A program made the translations under genes and the position numbers. A stretch of DNA of 64,000 bases from Rugamonas rivuli (GTDB lineage: Bacteria > Pseudomonadota > Gammaproteobacteria > Burkholderiales > Burkholderiaceae_D): assembly GCF_009380165.1 (NCBI RefSeq), contig NZ_WHUF01000005.1, positions 62,001 to 126,000 of the forward strand. The letters run 5' to 3'. The notes under the pieces were generated by a model. The model was not told where the DNA came from, made no database searches, and worked only from the letters and a program-made list of their open reading frames with translations. Shown here one piece after another: positions 7,698-15,226 of this stretch (position 1 is the stretch's first letter; each line of letters starts with the position of its first letter).

Positions 7698-8981
7698 ATG
7701 CGCGTTGTAATCTTGGGTAGCGGTGTTATCGGCGTCACCAGCGCCTATTATCTGGCGCAGGCCGGCCACGACGTGACCGTGCTCGACCGCCAACCCGGTC
7801 CCGCGCTGGAAACCAGCTTCGCCAACGCCGGCCAGATCTCCCCCGGCTACGCCTCCCCATGGGCCGCGCCCGGCATCCCGCTCAAGGCGATGAAATGGAT
7901 GCTGCAACGCCACGCCCCGCTGTCGATCACCCCGGACGGCACCCTGTTCCAGCTGCAATGGATGTGGCAGATGCTGCAGAACTGCAATGCCGAACGCTAC
8001 GCCGTCAACAAGGAACGCATGGTGCGCCTGGCCGAGTACAGCCGCGACTGCTTCAAAGCCCTGCGCGCCGCCACCGGCATCGAATACGAAGGCCGCCAGC
8101 AAGGCACGACCCAGCTGTTCCGCACGCAGAAGCAGCTGGACGACGCCGCCAAAGACATCCAGGTGCTGGAAGAAACCGGCGTGCCCTACGAACTGCTGAA
8201 CCGCGAACAACTGGTCGCCGCCGAACCCGGCCTGGACCAGAACAAGCTGGTCGGCGGCCTGCGCCTGCCCAACGATGAAACCGGCGACTGCCAATTGTTC
8301 ACCACCCGCCTGACCGCGATGGCCGAACAGCTGGGCGTCAAATTCCGCTACGGCGTCGATATCACCGGCCTGGTCAAGGCAGGCGAAGAAATCAAAGGCG
8401 TGCAGTGCGGCGCCGAGCTGGTGACGGCCGACTCCTACGTGGTCGCCCTGGGCGCCTACTCGACCAGCCTGCTCAAGGACCTGGTCAAAATCCCGGTCTA
8501 CCCGCTGAAGGGCTACTCGATCACCGTTCCTATCGTGAACGCCTCGGCAGCGCCGGTCTCGACCATTCTGGACGAAACCTACAAGATCGCCGTCACCCGC
8601 TTCGACGACCGCATCCGCGTCGGCGGCATGGCCGAGATCGCCGGCTTCGACACCCGCCTCAACCCGCGCCGCCGCGAAACGCTGGAGATGGTGGTCAACG
8701 ACCTGTTCCCCGGCGCCGGCGACACCGCCTCGGCCAGCTTCTGGACCGGCCTGCGTCCGATGACGCCGGACGGCACGCCGGTCGTCGGCCGCACCGGCCT
8801 GCGCAACCTGTTCATCAACACCGGCCACGGCACGCTGGGCTGGACCATGTCCTGCGGCTCGGCCCAGCTGTTGTCCGACCTGATCTCGGCCCGCCGCCCG
8901 GCCATCCTGTCCGACGACCTGTCCGTCAGCCGCTACAGCCGCGACACCGGCGCGCGCCGTCCGCAGCTGGCCAACGCCTGA
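7698..8981 (+). CDS. dadA: D-amino acid dehydrogenase small subunit
   Basis: 427 residues. FAD-binding motif at the N-terminus (VVILGSGVIGVTSAYYL), the DadA signature around NAGQISPGYASPWAAPG, and C-terminal GLRPMTPDGTPVVG and INTGHGTLGWTMSCGSA. The enzyme oxidises D-amino acids, mainly D-alanine, to the 2-oxo acid and ammonia at the membrane, passing electrons to quinones. Length agrees with E. coli DadA (432). It is divergent from the Lrp regulator. No alanine racemase (dadX) follows, unlike in many gamma-proteobacteria. Confidence 0.94.
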   Translation: MRVVILGSGVIGVTSAYYLAQAGHDVTVLDRQPGPALETSFANAGQISPGYASPWAAPGIPLKAMKWMLQRHAPLSITPDGTLFQLQWMWQMLQNCNAERYAVNKERMVRLAEYSRDCFKALRAATGIEYEGRQQGTTQLFRTQKQLDDAAKDIQVLEETGVPYELLNREQLVAAEPGLDQNKLVGGLRLPNDETGDCQLFTTRLTAMAEQLGVKFRYGVDITGLVKAGEEIKGVQCGAELVTADSYVVALGAYSTSLLKDLVKIPVYPLKGYSITVPIVNASAAPVSTILDETYKIAVTRFDDRIRVGGMAEIAGFDTRLNPRRRETLEMVVNDLFPGAGDTASASFWTGLRPMTPDGTPVVGRTGLRNLFINTGHGTLGWTMSCGSAQLLSDLISARRPAILSDDLSVSRYSRDTGARRPQLANA

Positions 8982-9000
8982 TACCGTTTCACGCTTTCCC

Positions 9001-9034
9001 CCGCGCGCGGCCCCTGATACGGCGCCGCGCGCGG
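9001..9034 (+). other. GC-rich palindrome pair downstream of dadA
   Basis: The self-complementary decamer CCGCGCGCGG occurs at 9001-9010 and 9025-9034 and could pair as a 10-base stem with a 14-base loop. It lies 20 bases after the dadA stop and may end transcription or protect the 3' end, but there is no T-tract, so it is not a classical terminator. Confidence 0.3.
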
Positions 9035-9140
9035 CTCCCCTGCCCGCCGCGCCCTCCCCGCGCCGCCGCTTTTCCCACCCCACACTGTCGCATCGCAGCC
9101 TCCTGCCGCGCAAAGAAGCCGTCCTCAGCCCATGATGGCG

Positions 9141-9169
9141 TTGAGATTGGGGCTGCGCATGCGTATAAT
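9141..9169 (+). promoter_or_regulatory. Sigma-70 promoter giving a leaderless HDOD mRNA
   Basis: TTGAGA (9141-9146) and a perfect TATAAT (9164-9169) are 17 bases apart. The expected start of transcription, six to eight bases after the -10, falls on or next to the ATG at 9177. No ribosome binding site precedes that ATG. Confidence 0.6.
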
Positions 9170-9176
9170 TTTGATC

Positions 9177-10016
9177 ATGAATAAACTCGAAGCATTCGGC
9201 CATATCGCGGCGCTGGCCATCCGTGGTGAACTGGTATTCCCAACCAGCGTCAATGCGGCACTCCGCGTACAACTCGCACTCGACGATCCGGAGTGCCCGG
9301 TGGACAAGGCCATCAGCCTGGTGCTGGCGGAACCGCTGCTGGCAGCACGCACCGTCGCCATCGCCAATTCGGCGATGTTCAACCGCTCCGGCGCACCGGT
9401 GATCACCAACGTCCGCGGCGCCATCATGCGCATCGGCTACCAGAACCTGTTCGCGCTGGCCGCCGCCATGGTGGTGCGCCAGTTCGGCAGCAAGATCGTC
9501 GACCCCATGCTGCGCGCCAAAGCGGAAAAGCTGTGGGACCACACCATCGCCGTGGCCGCGCTGTCGCGCATCATCGCGCGCCAGGTCACGGGCGTGAACC
9601 CGGACACCGCGCTGTTCGCCGCCATCGTGCACGAGGTGGGCGGCTTCTACCTGCTCTCGCGCGCCGACGAATTCCCCGGCCTGCTGGAAGAAGATCCTGA
9701 AAACTGGCATTCGGCCAGCGAGGAAATCATCACCCGCGAAGTGATGCGCAAGCTGTGCATCCCGGAGCCGGTGGCCGAAGCCATCGAAGGCCTGCGCGAC
9801 AGCTTCATGTCCATCCCGCCGGACACCCTGCTCGACACGCTGCTGCTGGCCAATCACCTGACGCCGGTGAAGTCGCCGCTGCAGGAAGCGCAGCGCGATC
9901 TGCCGCCGCATTCCGATTCCGCCATCGACCTGTTCATCGACGAACAGAAGCTCGAATCCATGCTGGCCGAAGCGAAGATCGACGCCATCGAGATGAACGC
10001 CGCGCTGCTGGTCTGA
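9177..10016 (+). CDS. HDOD-domain signalling protein
   Basis: 279 residues. The HDOD domain (HD-related output domain) covers most of the protein: NSAMFNRSG, an invariant-looking RIGYQNLFALA helix, KLWDHTIAVAALSRIIA and ALFAAIVHEVGGFYLL. HDOD proteins are thought to act as regulatory scaffolds in signal transduction; the catalytic HD pair of true phosphohydrolases is incomplete here, as usual. In-frame ATGs at 9132, 9135 and 9159 exist, but the first two lie upstream of the -35 box, and 9177 coincides with the predicted transcription start, so I choose 9177. Stand-alone HDOD proteins are abundant in betaproteobacteria; the partner is unknown. Confidence 0.8.
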   Translation: MNKLEAFGHIAALAIRGELVFPTSVNAALRVQLALDDPECPVDKAISLVLAEPLLAARTVAIANSAMFNRSGAPVITNVRGAIMRIGYQNLFALAAAMVVRQFGSKIVDPMLRAKAEKLWDHTIAVAALSRIIARQVTGVNPDTALFAAIVHEVGGFYLLSRADEFPGLLEEDPENWHSASEEIITREVMRKLCIPEPVAEAIEGLRDSFMSIPPDTLLDTLLLANHLTPVKSPLQEAQRDLPPHSDSAIDLFIDEQKLESMLAEAKIDAIEMNAALLV

Positions 10017-10089
10017 GCGACTAGGATATCTCACCCCACCCGGGCGTAATTTGCTATCCTGATGGCCGCCACCATCACGGAGATCTTGA

Positions 10090-11115
10090 ATGCAGAATGC
10101 GCCCCTGTCCTACGGTTCCGATTCATCGGGTCTGGTCTGCGGCTACCTGTTCGGCCGCGCGCCGGACAGCAAGGGCCTGCCGCTGGACGCCGACGCCGCG
10201 CGCGAGTGGCTATCCGCGCGCGAGCAGCATCCGCAGGAGTTCATCTGGCTGCACTACAACCTGGCCAACACCGCCAGCGAAAAGTGGCTGCACGAGCACA
10301 CGGCGCTGCCGGAAGAATTCTACGAAAGCCTGCACGAAGGCCCGCGCTCGACCCGCATCGAGATGGCCGACAACACGCTGATCGCCGTGGTCAACGACGT
10401 GCTGCACGATTTCTCGTTCGAGCCGTCCGACATCTCCACGCTGTGGCTCAGCGTCGACAAGCAGATCGTCATCAGCGCGCGGCGCAAGCCGCTGAAGGCC
10501 GTCGACGGCCTGCGCAACGCGGTGCGCAACGGCGAGCCGATACGCTCGTCGGTCGAACTGCTGATCCACCTGCTGCGCGACCAGGCGGATGCGCTGATCA
10601 AGATCGTCCGCAACGCCATCAGCACGGTCGACGAGATCGAAGACAATCTGCTGGCCGGCAAACTGAAAACCAAACGCGCCAGCCTGGGCGCGCTGCGGCG
10701 CGTGCTGGTGCGGCTGCAACGGCTGCTGGCGCCCGAACCGGCGGCGCTGTTCCGATTGCTGCAACGGCCACCGGTCTGGGTGGCCGAGATCGACGCGCAG
10801 GAGCTGCGCGAATCGACCGAGGAATTCTCGATGGTGCTGGCGGACATGGCCTCGCTGCAGGAGCGTATCAAGCTGATACAGGAAGAGATTGCGGCGCTGG
10901 TCAACGAAGGCAATAACCACAGCCTGTTCGTGCTGACCATCGTGACGGTGCTGGCCCTGCCGATCAACATCATCGCCGGCCTGCTGGGCATGAACGTCGG
11001 CGGCATACCGCTGGCGCAGGATCCCGAGGGCTTCTGGGTGGTGGTGGCGATCGTCGCCAGCTTCACGCTGATCGCCGGCTGGCTGGCCTTCCGCCGCCAG
11101 CGCGATGTGTCATAG
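10090..11115 (+). CDS. zntB: CorA-family zinc transporter (ZntB-like)
   Basis: 341 residues, the usual length of ZntB. A large cytosolic N-terminal domain ends in a long helix and two transmembrane helices at the C-terminus (LFVLTIVTVLALPINIIAGL, then WVVVAIVASFTLIAGWLAF). The loop between them carries GMNVGGIP, the CorA-superfamily GMN motif in the ZntB form. The protein forms a pentameric inner-membrane channel for Zn2+ (import by proton coupling in E. coli). ATG at 10090 follows GGAGATC. CorA-type Mg2+ transport is the alternative, but VGG after GMN favours ZntB. Confidence 0.85.
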   Translation: MQNAPLSYGSDSSGLVCGYLFGRAPDSKGLPLDADAAREWLSAREQHPQEFIWLHYNLANTASEKWLHEHTALPEEFYESLHEGPRSTRIEMADNTLIAVVNDVLHDFSFEPSDISTLWLSVDKQIVISARRKPLKAVDGLRNAVRNGEPIRSSVELLIHLLRDQADALIKIVRNAISTVDEIEDNLLAGKLKTKRASLGALRRVLVRLQRLLAPEPAALFRLLQRPPVWVAEIDAQELRESTEEFSMVLADMASLQERIKLIQEEIAALVNEGNNHSLFVLTIVTVLALPINIIAGLLGMNVGGIPLAQDPEGFWVVVAIVASFTLIAGWLAFRRQRDVS

Positions 11116-11149
11116 GTGTGGTAGTGCTGAACCCTAATAATTCGCTTAC

Positions 11150-11656
11150 ATGATTACAGACCGAAGTATTCTCAGGATGTCAAACGCACTTTGCGCCGGA
11201 GCGATTGTGCTGTCTGCATTGCTGGCCTCTCGAACCATAAGCATGTCGTGGTTGCCTGCGTTCCCAATGTACGTTGGGATCATCTCCCTTGGTGCAACAC
11301 TTGAGTATAGGCGGCAGAAGAAAGCAAATAAGTGGAATGGAGTTGTTCCGCGTCCCCTTCGATACATGCTTCCGGCGATGGCCCTTTTCGGAGCCGCTGC
11401 TATAGTCTTTGGTTTTACCGGCATCCTTCCTGATGCTTCACCGTCAGGTGAGCCGGTGCATCATTTGAACGCGTATTTTGAGAGCGGATTGTGTTACGCA
11501 GTTTTCAACAAGGCAGAAGCCGTTCAAATGCCGACTGAATTTTGTGAAAATTTTGAAACTCATTTCGCTTCTGCCTTTTCTGGATCTTGGCTGCTGCTTT
11601 CGGCTGTGCTCAACTGGGCATCATGGAAATGCCAGGCAGAAGATGTTGTAGCATAG
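11150..11656 (+). CDS. Small membrane protein, unknown
   Basis: 168 residues with about four hydrophobic helices (near 12-28, 32-50, 70-92 and 143-158) separated by short charged loops (EYRRQKKANKWN). Not recognised. Base composition is clearly poorer in GC than the neighbouring core genes, and it opens a run of five such small genes. A copy of the TCGGCCANNAGCGGAC repeat follows its stop by about 35 bases. Confidence 0.6.
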   Translation: MITDRSILRMSNALCAGAIVLSALLASRTISMSWLPAFPMYVGIISLGATLEYRRQKKANKWNGVVPRPLRYMLPAMALFGAAAIVFGFTGILPDASPSGEPVHHLNAYFESGLCYAVFNKAEAVQMPTEFCENFETHFASAFSGSWLLLSAVLNWASWKCQAEDVVA

Positions 11657-11689
11657 CCGCCCCCTCATCATCGGGCGCGATGTCGGGCC

Positions 11690-11709
11690 TCGGCCAGAAG
11701 TGGCCTGTC
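11690..11709 (+). repeat. Small-gene 3' repeat, copy 1
   Basis: TCGGCCAGAAGTGGCCTGTC, 34 bases after the stop of the membrane protein gene. In this copy GGCCA and TGGCC form a perfect five-base stem with a GAAG loop. Confidence 0.5.
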
Positions 11710-11802
11710 ACCGCGACGGTTCGGGCCTGCGCTGGGAAGACGCTTCAGGTCGGTAGCTTCCGTAGCGTTGCAATTAAAGACCATATAAGGAACATAAAAA
11801 TC

Positions 11803-12186
11803 ATGCGGCGTCATAAGATAACTATCGCATTGTGCGCGCTGTTTGTGTCCGCCCCCGGCTGGAGTTCTGAAGACGACGATCTGTGGATTCTGCCGACCGT
11901 CATCGCGTGCGTAGCTCAATACCCCGAATTGTCCAATACTCGCCTTGGTACTAGCTTGGTAAATTCTCCCAAACTCCAGCAGCACTTAGATAGAGCGAAA
12001 GCCGTCTTGGTATCTAAACCCTGGCAAGGCCGTGCACTCTGTGACGAGCTAATGCACGTGAAACGCGATCCGCAGCGTGACGATCAAACGTATTTCAACA
12101 ATATGCGTGACAGGCATCTGGATGCATTGAAAGCACTTGCTGAGCGGTTCCCGTACGGCTGGTCTTTCTCGCACCCGCCACAATGA
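11803..12186 (+). CDS. Small exported protein, unknown
   Basis: 127 residues from the ATG at 11803, preceded by AAGGAAC. A signal peptide (MRRHKITIALCALFVSAPGW) is followed by an acidic start (SSEDDDLW) and a mature domain with two cysteines (VIACVAQYP and RALCDELM) that could form a disulphide. Not recognised. Lower GC than flanking core genes; repeat copy 2 lies 28 bases after the stop. A longer reading from 11587 adds only low-quality sequence without a signal peptide and was rejected. Confidence 0.6.
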   Translation: MRRHKITIALCALFVSAPGWSSEDDDLWILPTVIACVAQYPELSNTRLGTSLVNSPKLQQHLDRAKAVLVSKPWQGRALCDELMHVKRDPQRDDQTYFNNMRDRHLDALKALAERFPYGWSFSHPPQ

Positions 12187-12213
12187 CTTGCAAGGATCAT
12201 ATGGCGACGGGGT

Positions 12214-12233
12214 TCGGCCAAGAGCGGACCTAC
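12214..12233 (+). repeat. Small-gene 3' repeat, copy 2
   Basis: TCGGCCAAGAGCGGACCTAC, 28 bases after the stop of the small exported protein gene. Confidence 0.5.
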
Positions 12234-12367
12234 AATCGCATGCATATAGGTCCACATCGTCTTTGAACGCTGAAAATTGAACGGTGACGTGTGAGAATTG
12301 AAGAGTATGTTTTCTTTGTTCGCGGCGCTATCATGTGGCTCTGCTCGTAGAACCATTGAAAGTAAAG

Positions 12368-12703
12368 ATGATGCGATTTCAACCGAACCGTACGACCCTT
12401 GTTTCCGTAGCCGCTTCCATTGTCGGTATCGCACTGGTCGCAAATGCCGTATTTTTGGTTCTGGGCGGCCAGCTGGGCCACGCCCTGATGCGCGCTGGCC
12501 TAGGCCTATATTGCTGCATCTGGGCCTTCGTCCCCTACGGCGACTTCTTCCGCGTTGCGCGTATGCCGGTCCGTCTCGACGACAGCGCGGAGCGCAATGC
12601 CTACACCAAGTTGTTTCCTCCTAGCCTGCTGCCAGCAATGTGGTTGTCGATGGCTCTGATGTTCGGCGGGTTTGTCTATAACGTGGTTGGCGTTTTTCGC
12701 TGA
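12368..12703 (+). CDS. Small three-helix membrane protein, unknown
   Basis: 111 residues from ATG 12368 (12371 also possible, 12335 less likely). Three hydrophobic segments: TTLVSVAASIVGIALVANAV, ALMRAGLGLYCCIWAFVPYG, and a C-terminal LPAMWLSMALMFGGFVYNVV. A polar loop (RVARMPVRLDDSAERNAY) separates helices two and three. Not recognised. Atypical composition like its neighbours, and a repeat copy follows the stop. Confidence 0.55.
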   Translation: MMRFQPNRTTLVSVAASIVGIALVANAVFLVLGGQLGHALMRAGLGLYCCIWAFVPYGDFFRVARMPVRLDDSAERNAYTKLFPPSLLPAMWLSMALMFGGFVYNVVGVFR

Positions 12704-12727
12704 GCGCTGCTTTAACCTCGTTCGCTA

Positions 12728-12747
12728 TCGGCCATCAGCAGACGGAG
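12728..12747 (+). repeat. Small-gene 3' repeat, copy 3 (diverged)
   Basis: TCGGCCATCAGCAGACGGAG, 24 bases after the stop of the three-helix protein gene. One base differs from the AGCGGAC half of the consensus. Confidence 0.4.
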
Positions 12748-12789
12748 TTGGCTTGCCGGACAGGCCCCTATTTTTTGTGAACGAATTGC

Positions 12790-13137
12790 ATGACGACTCG
12801 AAGCATTTTATTAGCTATCGTAGCGCTATTCGCCTTGAGCAGTTCGGCGCGCGAGTCAAAAGTAGTCGAAAAGCCGAGGCCGCCGGAGAATAAGCAGCAG
12901 TGCGCGGAGCGGGGTGGGAAATGGATTCTCTTTCCGATGGGCCAGTTCTATTTTTGTGCAATTAAAACGAATGATTCGGGCAAGGCATGTTCTGATGATA
13001 GCGAGTGCGAAGGGGATTGCACTCCCGTGAAGATCAAGGCTGCGAAACCAGGCATTTGTGCGCCTACGTTGCCTATGCCAAGCGGATGCTCGGAACACTT
13101 AATTGGCGGCAAGATAGTCTCAGAGCCGTGTATTTAA
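12790..13137 (+). CDS. Small secreted cysteine-rich protein
   Basis: 115 residues: a short signal peptide (MTTRSILLAIVALFALSSSA), a Pro/Lys-rich linker and a domain with eight cysteines, including the tight cluster KACSDDSECEGDC. An even number of closely spaced cysteines in an exported protein suggests a disulphide-knotted fold. Not recognised; a toxin, inhibitor or lectin-like role would be guesswork. Repeat copy 4 starts 13 bases after the stop. There is no strong ribosome binding site for the ATG at 12790. Confidence 0.6.
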   Translation: MTTRSILLAIVALFALSSSARESKVVEKPRPPENKQQCAERGGKWILFPMGQFYFCAIKTNDSGKACSDDSECEGDCTPVKIKAAKPGICAPTLPMPSGCSEHLIGGKIVSEPCI

Positions 13138-13150
13138 AATTTGGCTGAAG

Positions 13151-13170
13151 CCGGCCACAAGCGGACAATT
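13151..13170 (+). repeat. Small-gene 3' repeat, copy 4
   Basis: CCGGCCACAAGCGGACAATT, 13 bases after the stop of the cysteine-rich protein gene. Confidence 0.5.
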
Positions 13171-13217
13171 TTGATAAATGACGGTCAGATGACTGCCTCG
13201 AATATGGGATATTGAGA

Positions 13218-13718
13218 ATGAAATTGAAGTTATTCAGCCTTGGCACCCTTGTGCTCTGCACATCGTTTGCTTCCAATGCAGCTACAAGCAGTGACATAAA
13301 CACCACCGCTGTCGCCAGCAAATTTATAGACGCGTTACAGCATCAACGTTACGAGGACGCTGCTGTTTTATTTGCCCAGGGCGAAAGGGGAGATATCATC
13401 GCCACTGAGCACACCTTAAAGCGAATCGACGACAGTCTTGGTGGTTTTTCGACGATACATCCTATCGCAACTCTACCTGATGGTAAAAGTGTCAAATTGG
13501 AAGTAATTGCGCATCAACATATGCAACGGGAAATTCAGAAATTTGTTCAGGTTCGATTTGTGTCTACCGCCAGTGATGGACAGCCAGTTTTTTACGAACT
13601 GAACCTTACAGCCGACGGAATGCCGCCACAAATTCTATCGTTCGCACTGCATTTTCCCGCAACCGACACACAATCATATAAACGCGCAAACGAGCTCGTG
13701 TCTACCATCAATCATTGA
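13218..13718 (+). CDS. Exported protein, unknown (NTF2-like?)
   Basis: 166 residues from ATG 13218 with a signal peptide (MKLKLFSLGTLVLCTSFASNA). The mature region begins with a helix containing VASKFIDALQHQRYEDAAVL and goes on to strands such as VKLEVIAHQHM and KFVQVRFVSTA, an arrangement like NTF2-fold/DUF proteins of about this length; I cannot confirm a family. Lower GC than core genes, last of the five small genes, and followed by the most diverged repeat copy. Confidence 0.55.
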   Translation: MKLKLFSLGTLVLCTSFASNAATSSDINTTAVASKFIDALQHQRYEDAAVLFAQGERGDIIATEHTLKRIDDSLGGFSTIHPIATLPDGKSVKLEVIAHQHMQREIQKFVQVRFVSTASDGQPVFYELNLTADGMPPQILSFALHFPATDTQSYKRANELVSTINH

Positions 13719-13731
13719 AGCTTGCTTCAAG

Positions 13732-13751
13732 ATGGCTGTAAGCGGCTGCGG
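13732..13751 (+). repeat. Small-gene 3' repeat, copy 5 (diverged)
   Basis: ATGGCTGTAAGCGGCTGCGG, 13 bases after the stop of the exported protein gene. It keeps the GGC..TAAGCGG frame of the consensus only. Confidence 0.3.
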
Positions 13752-13811
13752 AAGCCCCCTGTCATCTGCCCCGTTGTGTCAGGTCGACGCTAGTACACGT
13801 AAGGAGAATGA

Positions 13812-14453
13812 ATGAACGGACCATCACCGAATAACCCGCATCCGATGACAGGCTTCCCGCAAGTCTGCTACATCAAAAACACGGTCAAGAACCCGAACAT
13901 CATCATCGGCGACTACACCTACTACGACGATCCCGAGGACTCGGAGAACTTCGAGCGCAACGTGCTGTACCACTTCCCCTTCATCGGCGACAAGCTGGTG
14001 ATCGGCAAATTCTGCGCGCTGGCGCGCGGCGTCAAGTTCATCATGAACGGCGCCAACCACAAGCTGTCCGGCATCTCGACCTATCCGTTCCAAATCTTCG
14101 GCAACGGCTGGGAGCAAGTCATGCCCGCGCAAGGCGAGCTGCCGTACAAGGGCGACACGGTGATCGGCAACGATGTCTGGATAGGCTACGACGTGCTGGT
14201 CATGCCAGGCGTGAAGATCGGCGACGGCGCCATCGTCTCATCGCGCTCGGTGGTCACGAGCGACGTCGCGCCCTACACTGTCGTCGGCGGCAATCCGGCC
14301 AAGCAGATAAAGGAGCGCTTTGCGCCGGACATGGCCGCGCGCTTGCAGGCGATCGCGTGGTGGGACTGGCCGGTCGAACACATCACGGCCAACCTGGACT
14401 TCATCGTGGCCGGCGATATCGATCTGCTGGAGCGCCTGCGACCGCATTCCTGA
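13812..14453 (+). CDS. Vat/CatB-type xenobiotic O-acetyltransferase
   Basis: 213 residues of the left-handed beta-helix (hexapeptide repeat) acetyltransferase family. The N-terminal signature IIIGDYTYYDDPED, the catalytic loop FIMNGANHKLSG with His83, and the C-terminal coils GNDVWIGYDVLVMPGVKIGDGAIV are those of streptogramin A (Vat) and chloramphenicol (CatB) acetyltransferases. These transfer acetyl from acetyl-CoA to a drug hydroxyl group as trimers. Length is right. GGAGAATGA at 13802 gives a strong ribosome binding site. Chromosomal homologues are common in environmental bacteria and many have no proven drug substrate, so resistance is only possible. Its 3' end overlaps the convergent gene by 53 bases. 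Confidence 0.85.
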   Translation: MNGPSPNNPHPMTGFPQVCYIKNTVKNPNIIIGDYTYYDDPEDSENFERNVLYHFPFIGDKLVIGKFCALARGVKFIMNGANHKLSGISTYPFQIFGNGWEQVMPAQGELPYKGDTVIGNDVWIGYDVLVMPGVKIGDGAIVSSRSVVTSDVAPYTVVGGNPAKQIKERFAPDMAARLQAIAWWDWPVEHITANLDFIVAGDIDLLERLRPHS

Positions 14454-14922
14454 GGTTCCAGACGCGCCGACCGCCGTAGGCCGCGAACAGCACGCCCATC
14501 GCCAGCGCAACCAGATTGTCGCGGCGGTAGCTGCCCTGCACCACGGCCAGGCTGGAGACCTCCTTGCCGCCGACGCTCACGCCATACACCGCATAAAACC
14601 GCCCCGGCACAAAACTGGGGCTGCTGACCTGCTCAGGATGGAAGCGCACCTTGATCGGATAAGCCTCCGCATCCTGGATCGCCAGCCGCAGGCGCTGGTC
14701 CGCATCGCCCTTGACGAACACCACGAACTGGCGCTCCTCGCCGCCCAGCGTAAAGTACAAGCCGCCCTGCGCAGCCCGCGACCACGTCACGCGGCCGCTG
14801 GCCGTCTCCAGCTGATCGGCGCGCGGGAAGTGCCGCTCCAGCGCGACGAACAGCAGCATCAGGCCGATGCCGAGCAGCAGAAAAAAATACGCACCGCGCT
14901 GGCTGACAAACCAATTCTTCAT
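14401..14922 (-). CDS. Two-helix membrane protein, unknown
   Basis: 173 residues. One transmembrane helix near the N-terminus (AYFFLLLGIGLMLLFVALE), an extracytoplasmic beta-rich domain of about 100 residues (GRVTWSRAAQGGLYFTL, YAVYGVSVGGKEVSSLAVV), and a second helix near the C-terminus (LVALAMGVLFAAYGG) with a basic tail. The layout resembles DUF3592-like proteins, but I cannot confirm this. Convergent with the acetyltransferase, with a 53-base coding overlap. Confidence 0.65.
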   Translation of the reverse strand: MKNWFVSQRGAYFFLLLGIGLMLLFVALERHFPRADQLETASGRVTWSRAAQGGLYFTLGGEERQFVVFVKGDADQRLRLAIQDAEAYPIKVRFHPEQVSSPSFVPGRFYAVYGVSVGGKEVSSLAVVQGSYRRDNLVALAMGVLFAAYGGRRVWNLRNAVAGAPADRYRRPR

Positions 14923-15002
14923 GTGATTCAGTGTAAGAGTGATGCCGCATCATAGCGCATCAAGGTATAGTGAAGGCCCGTCAAAGAGAGGAAATCCACA
15001 AC

Positions 15003-15221
15003 GTGCGCCAGCAACTGAGAGAAAAAATCATCCGCGTCTGTAACGACAAGATCGCGCAAAAAGGCGAGACGGTCGGCCTGTCGTTCTACGCCTTCTTCGC
15101 CAACCGGAACGACGATCCTGAGCTGCTGATGGAAGCGGCCGAATGGTGGATACGCACGCACAAACTCGATCACTTCGAGAAGGCCGTCAAGATCCGCACC
15201 ATGATCGAGCAGCAGCAATAA
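15003..15221 (+). CDS. Small conserved protein, unknown (DUF6500-like?)
   Basis: 72 residues. I place the start at GTG 15003 because GAGGAA lies nine bases upstream; an in-frame GTG at 14970 has no such site and overlaps a possible -10 (TATAGT, 14966-14971). The protein is helical and charged (REKIIRVCNDKIAQKGETVG, then EAAEWWIRTHKLDHFEKAVK). I have a weak memory of this pattern as DUF6500 but cannot verify it. The stop is five bases before the next start, so the two genes form an operon. Confidence 0.6.
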   Translation: MRQQLREKIIRVCNDKIAQKGETVGLSFYAFFANRNDDPELLMEAAEWWIRTHKLDHFEKAVKIRTMIEQQQ

Positions 15222-15226
15222 GCGCC

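Noticed and set aside
9001..9034. Classical terminator after dadA
   Set aside because: The two GC decamers can pair, but no T-tract follows on either strand; listed only as a palindrome pair.
11690..13751. Integron attC sites as explanation for the small-gene repeats
   Set aside because: No GTTRRRY/RYYYAAC core pairs and no integron integrase; the motif is only about 17 bases long.
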